A stretch of DNA of 64,000 nt from Anoplolepis gracilipes (taxonomy: Eukaryota > Arthropoda > Insecta > Hymenoptera > Formicidae). Positions 32,562 to 44,930 of this stretch are shown here, in pieces. The notes under the pieces are model-generated. The model did not search any database and had not been told where the DNA came from. It saw nothing but the letters and a program-made list of their open reading frames with translations. The stretch is from contig NC_132970.1 of the NCBI RefSeq assembly GCF_047496725.1, positions 16,095,501 to 16,159,500 on the forward strand. Direction: 5' to 3'. The first letter of the stretch is position 1. The number at the start of each line of letters is the position of its first letter. The position numbers and the translations under genes are program-made.

Positions 32562-34214
32562 CTTTCTCTTACTCTTTCTCCGTTCGCCGTCTTCTTCCGC
32601 ACCGTCCACACCGCGTCCTCGTCCACCGCTAACTATTATCGCCACCGTCGTCACACTCGACCTTCTTCCACAAACCTAGGTATATACATATGCTCTTGAA
32701 GGCAGTGCACCGCCTTCAGGCTACTCGCAAGGTTGCCGATTGAAAATCGAACGTCAAAATCGGACGCGAGCGCGAAACACAGGGATCGATAACGGGAGAC
32801 TCTAACGGAGGATATGGACAGATCTAGCGGGACGTCCGATATCACGAGATACGTCCAGGAAGAAGGAAGGGTGGCAGGAGCTCCTGCGTTACTTTCAGCT
32901 TCCGCTTCGCTACCGTTATGCCACTGTTGAAGGGAGAGGAATTGTTTTCGTTATTTTATAATAGTTATATATAATAGAGCCCGATCGTACCATGCAGGAT
33001 GGAACGGCAGGTCGCGTGACTCCTTCGAGTTTTCACGTGATTATTATTTTTTTCTTCACAGGCATTACAATGTGTCGCCGTGTCCCATCACCTCTCTTCT
33101 CCATTCTGAAGATAATATTAACGAATTAAGAGATAATTATTATTTATAATGATACTAGAAGCGTCGGTGTCACGCGTGCGATGTATACCTACACATCATC
33201 ATATATTGTTCTCGAAAACATTTATATTCTCCTTCGTAAGTCTTCAATTAAAATCTCAAGCGATTGTGGCACACTTGGCAAACAAAAAAAAAAAAAAAAA
33301 AACAAAAAAATTAATGCGTGCCAAAAAAGACGTATACAATCCAGCGGCAGAAGCGTGAGCCCGATTTCGGAAACGTGAACGTATGTATATATACGAGGCA
33401 CCGTTTTCTCCATCCCAAAGACCCGTAGTAACTTGTGGTTGTGTGGCGTGGCAAGAAACGAGACGTGGCTAAAAGGCGACCGATGCCAGAGAGCGAGAGA
33501 GAAAAGTCTGATTTAAAGAAAGGGGGGAGGGGAACAGAGAGAAAGAGACAAGAAACGGTATACGAGAGGTGAAGAAGAAATTGAGAAATTAAGTGAGTGT
33601 CATCACACACATAAATGAGTTCGTCAATGAAGATTGTACGATAATTCGTCGTTAATCTGTCGCCTCGGATGAACGGATGCGTAGTCACGTACGTCGGTAG
33701 CGTTATCCAAGTCGATGGAGGAGGAAGGAATAAAATCCTCGCCTTCAGCATGGAACTCGAAAATTGCACCGCAATTTTATCAATTGCAACATCACGTTTA
33801 TGCAATTGTGTCTTAAGAATTACTTCAATAAGATAGCTTATCATTTGCGCTACTCACGCGATTTGTACGTCGAACAGCCGCGATTATTGAAATTACATAA
33901 TATCATGAAAATCAAAATTGCTACATAAATTAAGAACTATATATATAAATTATTATATACATTAATGTTTTCAATATTGAGTCAATGATATTTCATTAAA
34001 CACGATAAATATATATATATATATTTTTTTTTAATTATATGTATATATATTTTCTTAATTTTATAGTACATATAAATATAAATTTAAAATAAATAAAATT
34101 ATGCTTATCACGTTTAATGAAACATTAATGATTAGCTGAAAATGAATATTGAAAAGTAATAAGCGTGTTAGAACATAATCTGAGACTATTATCTATTAAT
34201 TTCTATTGCCAGTA

Positions 34215-34248
<34 letters not shown>

Positions 34249-35336
34249 TATCGAAGTTTAACTTCCGCCAAAAAGGAGAACGGTGAAAATTTTTAGTGGC
34301 TGTTAATCCCCGAGTAACCCGTTCAGTACCCTCGATTACCCCGTCGATTACCGCGTCGTGGCGTAGATGGCATACCAAAGGAAATTCCTTTAACTAGCGC
34401 GAGATACGAACTGTCATCTTATTGGAACAATATCATCCTAGGATTATCGCGTCAGGAGAGGAGTCCTGGTCAAATGTCTCATCCGACGCTCGATTCGCTA
34501 TATCCCGAATAATCCGGATTTAACACTCTTTTACCGCAAACCGTTTCGCTTATACAAAGTCACCAGTTATATTTGACTTGGGGTCCTGTTGGTGGTCACC
34601 AACCGGTGTCTGACACGACACAAGTGGAAAGTTCAGGTCACCGTCGATGCTCACTGAAGTGCGAACGTGTTGAACAAGTTAGGTCCTCAACGTGGTCCGT
34701 TTGTGCAACGCGTTTTTATATAAGCGTGATGCAAGAGCGTTTTTTACCTTTAAAATATGTCACCCTTATGTCCAGTAGATATATATATATATTTTTTTTT
34801 TCACGTATCCTTCTTTTTGTACAATCAATAAGAAAAACGTTGAGGCGAAATACAAACTCATGGGTGAAAAAAAAAAACAGATGGGCGCTGTCCATCGATT
34901 AATGAGTCGATTAACCTGTCGTGGAATTGTTTGAATTTCCGATCGGCCGATACCCGTTTGTAGGCTGATCCGCTCGTGTAAGCACGGAGGCAACACCAGT
35001 CGAGCGTAAGTACAGATTAGCGGTAACTCTCTCGGACGCGCGGCGCGAGGAGCAATAGCCGTGTCCCATTCAAGTAAAGGCCAGTTTACACGCGGTTTCT
35101 CCTCGCTGCTGTGTATTCCTATCTGCATTAAGTACGGACGAATCGGGATAAGGAGGAGCGAGACGTGTGGAATAAGCGATCCATATACTCGCATCTTTTT
35201 TAGGGAGGTTGTCAACGAGAATCTCTGTCTGTCTTTCTTATACGTTACGTATACGATTGATTTAATGCGTGTTAATTTCACGCCTAATTAATTTATTTCG
35301 ACTATTTCATTATATTTATTAAAGAAATAAAAAGGA
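30952..35336. other. Non-coding upstream region, part 2
   Basis: No gene supported. It holds a (TA)n tract near 31085-31110, a transposon-end-like start ACAGGATGTGTCTCC near 31138, a run of G at about 32275-32300 and (CT)n at 32516-32557 within a GC-richer stretch (about 32230-32650), poly(A) tracts near 33283 and 34220-34245, and an imperfect fold-back at about 33966-34165. Confidence 0.55.
33966..34165. repeat. Imperfect fold-back, about 200 bp
   Basis: TTTTCAATATTGAGTCAATG with TTTCATTAAACACGATAA on the left is matched in inverse on the right by TTATCACGTTTAATGAAA and GAATATTGAAAAG. The centre is (TA)n and poly(T). The arms carry indels, so it is old. Confidence 0.65.
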
Positions 35337-36460
35337 TGAGATTTTATTTTATAAAGAAAATATATTAACACATTTATTTATGTATTTTATTATCTTTAAG
35401 ACTATTTTGAGAATTATTAGCTTGAATATTTTTGTTTGATAGTTATTTTTTAATTTATAAGTTTTGATGTTAAATTAATTAGAAGATTAATATTATTGAT
35501 AGGGATTACATTTAGGGAATTTATTTATTTCAAATATTTAATAAATTTATATATTTATAGATAATTTTTTTTTATTAATATGATTTATAAATTATATACG
35601 TATATATAGATAAATCTATAAAACGTTTTTAATTTCAAGTTTTAAAATTTATGAATTACTTAATTTGAATATCTAGTTATGATATGGAACGATTTTTAGA
35701 AAATTTGTGATTCTTTATTGAAAAATCTATGTAATCACTCGAGATGGAAGGAATTCTAACAGAGAATAATTTAAAAAAATATTTAGATTGTGATTGAACA
35801 ATTTTTTCCTGGAATTCTAACATTGAAAAAAAAGATTGCAATTTTTGAAATTGATTCTACATTGCATAATCATGCAATTCTTGCAATTGTCATTTGCTAA
35901 TATCCTTTTTTATGAAAAGGAAAATACGATAAAATTCTTTGCTTTATTTTATAAAAAAAATATAATAATAAATTTATTTATATGTATTTTATTATCTTTA
36001 AGACTGTTTTGAGAATTATTAGCTTGAATATTTTTGTTTGATAGTTATTTTTTAATTTATAAGTTTTGATGTTAAATTAATTACAAGATTAATATTATTG
36101 ATAGAGATTACATTTAGGGACTTTATTTATTTAAAAAATTTAATAAATTTATACATTTATAAAATCTATGAATTACTTAATTTGAATATCTAATTATGAT
36201 ATGGAACGATTTTTAGAAAATTTATGATTCTTTATTGAAAAATCTATGTAATCACTCGAGATGGAAGGAATTCTAACAGAGAATAATTTAAAAAAATATT
36301 TAGATTGTGATTGAACAATTTTTTCCTGGAATCCTAACATGAAAAAAAAGATTGCAATTTTTGAAATTGATTCTACATTGCATAATCATGCAATTCTTGC
36401 AATGGTCATTTGCTAATATCCTTTTTTATGGAAAGGAAAATACGATAAAATTCTTCGCTC
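35337..36460. repeat. Tandem duplication, units of about 600 and 520 bp
   Basis: The block starting TTTTATTTTATAAA(G/A)A near 35342 and ending GGAAAATACGATAAAATTCTT at about 35937 repeats immediately from about 35942 to 36456. Long stretches are identical, for example GATAGTTATTTTTTAATTTA and TCACTCGAGATGGAAGGAAT. The second unit lacks about 85 bp of AT-rich sequence near 36160. It is non-coding. The high identity suggests a fairly recent event. Confidence 0.93.
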
Positions 36461-38158
36461 TAATACTTATTTCCGGGCGTGATTAATTTGCCACGTAAGT
36501 ACCTCACTTTGAGAGAAAGAGAAAGAGACGTACAAGCATAAGAGATTGGTTAATGATGGCATTATTAACTGAGGAGTAATTTCCGTAGTGAATCGATTGC
36601 AGTCCAATGGGCTTAAATGACTGTAGCGAACTGCCGCTATGCCCTAAAGAAACGTTTCGGTCTCGATGGTAGTCATCAGTGCCAAAGAGCGTGCGTCGCG
36701 AATGAGAGAGAATCGGAGAGCGATCCGCGGATGTATGTATAAGCAAGACGGAACGATGGGATGATTAATCCCTCTTCTATCGGCTGACACACGAGCCCAA
36801 CACTCTCTAATGACATGGCCAACGTAACTTTTAATCCGTCTCTCAACCCCCTCCCCCCCCCCCTCTTCTGAATTGAGTACCGTATAGCTCGTAATTAGCG
36901 TCTGCGACTGAGACCCTTTTCGAATGCGTTCAATCATACACGTATTACGCGTAACTACAGTAATCAAGCGAAGGGATAACTGCAGAAAAAGAGATCTCAT
37001 ATTTTCTCTTTATATAAAAGAAAAGACATTCTAATTCCACGATATTAATAAACAGTTCTGTGTCTCTTTGTAATGTAAATATGGGAAAGATTTCGCATCT
37101 TTCAACTCTTTTTTTTTTTTTCTCTCGTATAAATAATGTATAAAAAATATCCGAGCCAAACAAGGGGCAACTGAAAATATTTCAGATTAATTAACGAGAT
37201 AAGATTAATCCAAATCTCTCCTCGCGATTGACTGTAACCTTTCCGGAAAGTCTCCCCCCTGCCTCCCTCCTGCTCCCGACGTGCGCGCAGGAAAGTGTGT
37301 TTTTATAGCGACGAGCAGCGGTCACGGAGAGGTAATCGATCGAAATTTCAATGACGGCCCGTAAACCTGTCATTAATGCGGGGCGTGGAATGGGGACCGG
37401 TCCATGCATCAATATGTCCGAGTGTGATTATGGTCCCGGGGTAGCGAAAGCTGTGGGCGCTATCGCGGATGGCATCTTATTCTTATTATCATACGGGCAT
37501 TCTCGCTCGATAGGCTCGCTGCCCCCGCTACTTAAACACGAATTTTTAAAGGTGCGCCCCTTCTAATCGATTCAAAGTGATATACATATAATGAGAACCG
37601 GTCGAAAAATCGCTCCTGCCACATTAATCTCTTTACAACGTCCGAGGAGAAGGTGGACATTCGCATGAATGATGAGTAATGGAATATGTTTGCCGCAGCT
37701 TTCTTTCTCGGAAATATTATTGATTTTCTTCAGAGACCTCGCGATACATATCTACGTTTGATATGTTTAAAAGTATGAAAAATGTGAAAAAGAGCGGTAT
37801 CAAGCAACTGCAAACATGCAACATTTGAATTAGCTAGTGCATAATACCGTGCTTAATATTCATTTAATCAATCGATGTCTATCACAAAAGAGGGTGGAAC
37901 AGTTATGCACATAACATTTAGATCGTACGAGAATTTTTCTTGCATACGAGAGTAGGCGAGAACGTTAGGATGACATACTACTTGTAATATAATAGAGGAC
38001 TTTAATTTTTTGCGTTCAATCATGTCTAGACAGTCATATCTCGATAACCAACTTAGCAAGCAGGTCATATATATATATATATATATAGCTGACAACATTG
38101 TGACATTATTAAATATCACTTTGGAGAAAATTGATTCCAAATTCTTGAACCAAATCTA

Positions 38159-38545
38159 CCCTCAAAAAAATGAGCTTGCAACTTGAACAAAAATTTTCTA
38201 GGTGTAAAAAATTAACTGAGACAGATAAATTATTAGCAAATACTGCATGATACTACATATATTTTGCACTTAATCAATTTAAATGACAGAGACAGAATTT
38301 ATATCTGTACTATTAGTATAATTTCGACAGAAAATTTGTCTGCGATGCCTATCTTTAAGGTCTATTGTCAAGGACAATTATATTTGTGATTAATATTTGG
38401 CAATAGGATCTAAATTTTCTAGAGGTATTGCTGCTATAAATTTTATACGTGACAAACAATATTCTAACAGATACAAAAGGTAGCGATAAATTTTAATTGA
38501 GACATCTAGAAATCTATCTACATTAGCAAAATATTTTTTTGAGTG
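38159..38545 (+). mobile_element. MITE family 1, copy 3 (387 bp)
   Basis: Starts CCCTCAAAAAAATGAGC after a TA and ends ATTTTTTTGAGTG before CA. Interior landmarks are all present, so it is essentially full length. Confidence 0.88.
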
Positions 38546-38723
38546 CAGAATCATCTCTAGAATAAAATTTTGAAAAAAATTGTTACGTATTTGTGTGCGT
38601 ACTTTCATAAACTTTATATTGTAAATAATTTTTTACATTTCTGAATTTATTATTTTTATTTTTTTCATTTCTTATCAAATTGTTTATATAAAAATTGTTT
38701 ACATAAAAATTAATCCTTTGCGT

Positions 38724-38757
<34 letters not shown>

Positions 38758-39257
38758 TTTATTAGTTATTAATATGCAAACATTTAAATTATATATTGTA
38801 TAAGAAAAATATTACATATATTTAGACTTACAATATTTTACATACAATAATCTAAACTATAAATTATTCATAAATAATCTTATTCATTTTTTTTCCTCCT
38901 AGTTGACACTTTGAATGGAACGTATAAATCCTTAAACCCAGCCCAGTTGGTAGTTGTGGAGGGCAAGGGGTTAATATACTGTTAATACTACGACGCGAGG
39001 CGACGTGACACGGCGCCTTATCCACATCTCTATCGAATTACAGTTGGCGAGAAACTTTAATTACGGAATGGACTATCGCTATTAGTACACACACATAAAC
39101 ACATCTTTCTCTCCTCTCTTCCTCTATTATATTATACCGCGAGTAAAATATTAAAATATATAATTCTTTCAATTCTGAGACTGTATTATCTTTCTTGCAA
39201 TATCAAAGCGATATATAAATATATATGAATATCGATGAACAGGATTTTATAATATAT

Positions 39258-39659
39258 CGATTCAAAAAAATAATCTTACAACTTTAACAAAAATTCTCTA
39301 GGTGTAAAAAATTAACTGAAACAGATAAATTATTAGCAAATACTGCGTGATACCGCATATATTTTGCACTTAATCAATTTAAATGACAGAGACAGAATTT
39401 ATATCTGTATACTATTAGTGTAATTTCGACAGAAAATTTTTCTGTGATGCCTATCTTTAAGGTCTATTGTCAAGGACAATTATATTTGTGATTAATATTT
39501 GGCAATGGGATTCTAAATTTTCTAAAGGTATTGCTAGAATATTGCTACTACAAATTCTATACGTGACAAACAATATATTAACAGGTACACAAAGTAGCGA
39601 TACATTTTAATTAAGACATCTAGAAATCTATCTACATTGGCAAAATACTTTTTTGAATG
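39258..39659 (+). mobile_element. MITE family 1, copy 4 (about 400 bp)
   Basis: The left end is mutated (TTCAAAAAAATAATC) and the right end reads CTTTTTTGAATG. The interior is full length and most similar to copy 3, about 1.1 kb away in the same orientation. Confidence 0.85.
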
Positions 39660-39702
39660 ATTTGTAGGTCGGATATCGTCGGAAAATGTAAAATATCTAT
39701 AC

Positions 39703-39751
<49 letters not shown>

Positions 39752-41019
39752 AGAGAAGTAACACATTTATTATTTCTTAATCAAAAAGTTTGAGATAAAC
39801 CGTCTCGCAACGTCGACATATTTAGTCTAAGAGATCCGATAAGGAGTAGATTATACCGACAAGATGAAGAATAATCGTGTGACAAGGGCTTAAGAGAGGC
39901 AACATAATCCAACCGCGATATTATAATATATACGAGTAACGCGAGCAAGTCGAGTTGCGTCACTCGCGTCGCCTGGAGTCGCGATTCCTTCCGTGTTCGA
40001 TCTTAATTAATCGCGGCACTTAATCGGAATGATTAATCGGACGCTTTTCACGAGAACAGTCGTCGCGAAAGTCAATATTAGCGGCTTGGCAGGCAGTGCA
40101 AGCTGCCTTGGCAGCTGGGAACTGTGCCTGGAATACGCGAGCGCGCTAAGTCGTTTACCGTTACCGTTAATCGATGTCCCCCGAGCATTTACGTTTTACT
40201 CTTACTAATCCTCAACGAAAGTCCCGCGCGCGGAATCCATCCGTCCGCGGACGGATATAAACGCTCGACCGTGTCGGCAATTACGACCGCGGCTCGTTTT
40301 ATCGCGAGTCACGAGAGTCGTCCCCGGTATATTTCGCGTTTCAAGAATATCGCAACCGGTCGGCTTGTATCGAAGAGAAGATGATGCAGTTATTGCTCGC
40401 CAAGTCGTACCCGGGATCTATGTCACGGGTTTTTCGAGAGAGAAGGAAGCGGAAAAAAAAAAAAAGGGAGACTCTCTCTCGAAGAGCTTTTGGGCGGGCC
40501 GTAAATCACGTCAACCGGCTCGCTCCAAAGCGGATAACATGAATCCGCACTTCGCGCGCGACCATCTTTTATAACCCAATGTAAAGGATATATCTGGCTA
40601 TTGTGACTCGATAATATATTGTAATCTATTCCGCGGGGAAGACGCGTAAAGCTTAAACGTTACGGCGTTCGTTCGAATATAGAAAGGAAGCCGCGCGGTT
40701 GATTTTATCATCCCAGAAGAGATGTTTATCCTCGATAATCTGATCTGATGTTCATTGTGGGACGCGGCGATTTATAATGCAAATAGAGGAAGTTATCGCT
40801 TGCAAAAGGAAATTTTGATAGAAATTAATCCTCAAGTATAGTCGAGTCAAGAAATTAATTTTTGAAATTAGTCGAGAGTCTTGCATTCTAAATTAAATCC
40901 ATTTGATCATTCAATCCTGTCATTTACAATGTGCGCTTCATCATTATTTTAATGTAGTTACTTAATAATAATTTATAATAATATTATTATATTTTAATAT
41001 TTTTGTAAATATTATTATT

Positions 41020-41279
41020 CATTCAAAACAATATTTTATTAATTGCTAATGTAGATAGATTTCTAGATGTCTGAATTAAAATTTATCGCTACTTTTTGTA
41101 TCTGTTAGAATATCGTTTGTCACGTATAAAATTTATAGCAGCGATATTCTAGCAATACCTCTAGAAAATTTAAGTCCCATTGCCAAAAATTAATTTATTT
41201 GCTAATAATTTATCCGTTTCAGTTAATTTCTTACACCTAGAAAATTTTTGTTCAAGTTGCAAGATCATTTTTTTGAGTG
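41020..41279 (-). mobile_element. MITE family 1, copy 5, internally deleted (260 bp)
   Basis: Reverse orientation: starts CATTCAAAACAATATTTT and ends ATCATTTTTTTGAGTG. About 130 bp of the middle is missing, and the join lies near 41190-41210. Confidence 0.85.
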
Positions 41280-43045
41280 TTAGATTTTATTTATAATACT
41301 TAATAATAATAATATTATTATAAAGTAGTTACTTTTATAATTTTATAATTTTTTCAATAAAATAATTAAAATATAGTAATTTATGATGCACGCAAAGATC
41401 GTTTTCGCAGCTAATTTAAAGGATTAGTAGACTCTTGTAGATTTTTCTGGATTCTTTTAGGCACACAAGAATGTGCTCTTTTAGGAGATACACACGTATA
41501 TTTTGTCATGCACCTAATGTTTTCCATTTCTCCTTTCGCATCCTACAATAGCTTTGAAAGTAAAAGGAAAATCGCGCGGACGCAACCCTATCTAATGCGA
41601 GCGTGGCCGCGTGACGTTTTACCGCTAATTTGGAGAAAGTATAGACATAATAGTCGTCATTATCGACGCTGAATGGACACTCAGCCGTATGTATGCACAT
41701 GCGAGACACGTGCGTCTTACGTTAATCGGCTTTCAACTAACGCTGTTTACGCATACTTCATTAACGCATTCGCTAGCTATGACTTTGAACAGTCTTATCA
41801 TTGTCAATCCTCTAGGAAATGTAGGCAAAATTATATACGTAAAGAACAGCTGATTGTAAGCTATAAATCTTACAAGCGTTAAAGTTAATGGAACCTTTAC
41901 TCACTATTTGTTTCAATCTAAAGGAGGCAAAAAAATCCAGAAAATTTTATTGAATTGCAATTAATATTTACAGGGACATATTTTTCGTAAGAGTACTTAT
42001 AATTCATACATAATTTTTTACGTTCGAATAGATATTGACAAATTTATATTCTCTTCGCTTAAATAAAATATTGGAAATTAAACATACTTACACCCAGAGT
42101 TTATAGTAAGTGAAAGAAATTTTTTTTACATAATCATATAAATCAAGTATCAAATTCCACGATGTAAGCGCGTGTCTGCAATTTGCGAACTCTAGTAGAA
42201 AGATGCGCTGGACGCTGGACATAAAACATCGAATATGGGACAATGGATACGCGTACATCGCAGATGTTTGTCGACTTTCGTTCTGGTTAGATGTAACGTT
42301 AATATGGCACTTCCTTCAGCCTTATATGCACGCTCGATGATTATGGAGGCAGTGAAAGTACCGAGGGAAGTGGTCGATGCGACGATTCGTAAATACGTTA
42401 ATAACTAGCGAGCATCGTGTAATTGGCGAGGCATTAATAAATGCAAATTCCAGTGAAAATTCGCTCGGTTCGCACGCGCGGAAAGAGGTTTACGTGAATT
42501 TTTCTCCTCTTCCAACCTTCCCCTCTCGCGCGTCGCGCTATATATGACATACTTTCAATCGCTCTTCAGGTCTTCAAAGTAATAAAGCTTTACCGCGTAT
42601 TTTTATGCGTATACGTCTCGCATATTTGGAAATTTTGTCGAGTCGCCGGTTGAATTTTTCTCATCCGAGAGAAAGCTCGCGAGGTACCTTGGTGAAACCT
42701 TTCGACCACACGCGGAACCCGACAACAACGTTGCAATTCATCCTTATTTTCACGTTTTGTGTGTCATATCACTGTCCGTTTCGTATGGCAGCGCATTATT
42801 CACCGGCACGAAATCCTGCTGCGAATCCCACTGTGTCGCACAATCGCCTACTGACTGCTGTCAGATATTATCGCCCTAGGCCCATCTCTCAAATATAATT
42901 AATTTAATTGCAAGTGGAAAACGACGAGCGAACTAATCATAGATATGCGTGTATATATTTTATCTACAAGTTTTAATAATCAATTAATTCCAGATATTAT
43001 CAAACATTAGCTCTCTAATTGAGAGTACATCTTTATATAATCAAT

Positions 43046-43077
<32 letters not shown>

Positions 43078-43378
43078 CGATACACATGTAAAATCGTACG
43101 TCTCTCACAGACTTATTTGCACAATCTAAGAATTAAAAAAACGCCTCAAGTGCGTTTAAAGGGGGTCGTCGTCGAAAAGCATGCTATCCGCGATCTGTAG
43201 ATCTATCTCGTGTCATCTACCTAGACCTCACATATTTTCTTGCGCGTTGACGTAGCCGCTCTTCCCGCATTTAGATACACACGTCGTCGAGTGTGTATCG
43301 AGATCGAGGCCGATGGAAAAGTCGACGGATCTCTCTTAAGAAGGTCGATGGGTGAACGCCATGAAAAGACTTGGGAGT

Positions 43379-43409
<31 letters not shown>

Positions 43410-43533
43410 TAAAAGAGAGGAATTATAATCGCGCACGTATAGGTAAAACCGCGTAAGGTGAGACGTGCAAAACGTCGTGTCTTCTAACAGCATGTGTGTA
43501 CCTAATATTTTCATCTTCACGACACGTGCCTTT

Positions 43534-43570
<37 letters not shown>

Positions 43571-43573
<3 letters not shown>

Positions 43574-44322
43574 CTATGGTCAAAAGTATTAGGCATCCTT
43601 AAATTTTCCATATTTCTTATTTTGTTAACAGTATATAAATACTAAAAAGATTAAAAAATTTTTTAAAACTATCGATAGCACTTTAAAACTGAAATTTCAA
43701 GCTTTAAAATGTTTTTTTAATTTTTCGTCTGTCATAATTTTTCGCCGAGTATCGACAACATGTCTGAAAAATACAGATTTAGTTTCAAAATTATGTATTT
43801 CGGTCAAAAAAATTATAGGAAAGTTTTAAAAAAAGCATTTTGTAGGCAAAATGTAGTTTATGGAACTTGATTTAAATTTTTCGAGAAATTTTTTTTACCG
43901 AGCTGCAGAGTACTAATAACGCATTAAAGTTGCTATCGGTAATTTAAAAAATTTTGGTATTTTCCTTGTTCTGTGATTTAAAAAAGAACATGTTTTGTTT
44001 CTCAAAATTTTATTGTATTTTTGACACTCTGCAACTCGGTAAAAAAATTTTTCTCGAAAAATTTAGCTACAAAATGTTTTTTTGTAAACTTTCCTATAAT
44101 TTTTTTTGCCCAAGATACATAATTTTGAAACTAAATCTGCATTTTTCAGACATGTCGATACTGGGCGAAAAATTAAAAAAAACATTTTATAGCTTGAAAT
44201 TTCAGCTTTAAAGTGCTATCGATAATTTTTTAAATTTGTTAATCTTTTTAATATTTATATACTATTAACAAAATAAGAAATAGAGAAAATTTAAGGATGC
44301 CTAATACTTCTGACCAAGCTCA
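43571..44322. mobile_element. Tc1-like fold-back element, 752 bp
   Basis: Two arms of about 350 bp are inverted copies of one another around a short centre near 43900-44030. The outer ends read GGTCAAAAGTATTAGGCATC (left) and, inverted, GGTCAGAAGTATTAGGCATC (right), flanked by TA on both sides (43569-43570 and 44323-44324). The motif GTATTAGGCA at the very end is typical of Tc1-family inverted repeats. There is no transposase. The arms differ by scattered substitutions and small indels. Confidence 0.9.
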
Positions 44323-44894
44323 TACATACATATATATATATACGTATATACACGTAGTCTTGTCTACATCGACGGGAGATATCGACAGTTGTACGTCAAG
44401 ATTAGATCCTGAGCGCGCGATCCGTTTTGTCGCGATAGAAATCTCGCGTAGCCATTTGGAGCAGCTTGCTCGTGTCGTATCACGTCCGTATTAAAATTGA
44501 CGACGCGAAAGGAGAGGGTTGGGAAGGGAGACTAACACCGAGACTGCGAACGCTAGAGCGATTACTTGAAAGAGCGCGACACGAACGGGTCTCGCAACCT
44601 GATAGCGATGAAAGCAACACAACTTGTCATCATCGATCACGACGATCTTCCTCGCGATCAAACTTATCGCCTCTCCACGTTCGGTCGTCCACGACTCGCC
44701 ACTCGCGTTTGAATCTCGCTTCACGAGCGGGCTACTTGCCCAGACAAGCGTAATTTCATTATTCGCGGCTCTGCTCATTAGTCGCGGAAATAGTCGGACG
44801 AGCGAGCGCGCGAAATTACGGATCGGCTCTCTAGATTTCGTTCGAATTGCGGGCGTGCACGGCACGTTCTTCTTTCGTGATAATATTTACAAAA

Positions 44895-44930
<36 letters not shown>

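Larger units (their letters stand above)
36461..43570. other. Non-coding upstream region, part 3
   Basis: No gene supported. It contains a poly(C) run at about 36849-36862, three MITE family 1 copies (38159, 39258, 41020), (TA)n tracts at about 38072-38088, 38727-38753 and 39711-39749, a poly(T) at 43048-43074 and (GAAA)n at 43379-43408. A GC-richer stretch at about 39960-40570 has no recognisable protein. Confidence 0.55.

Noticed and set aside
32243..32632. Open frames with RERERE or SLSLSL runs
   Set aside because: Translation of a (CT)n microsatellite; same reason for the frames at 21358-21741 and 13490-13957.
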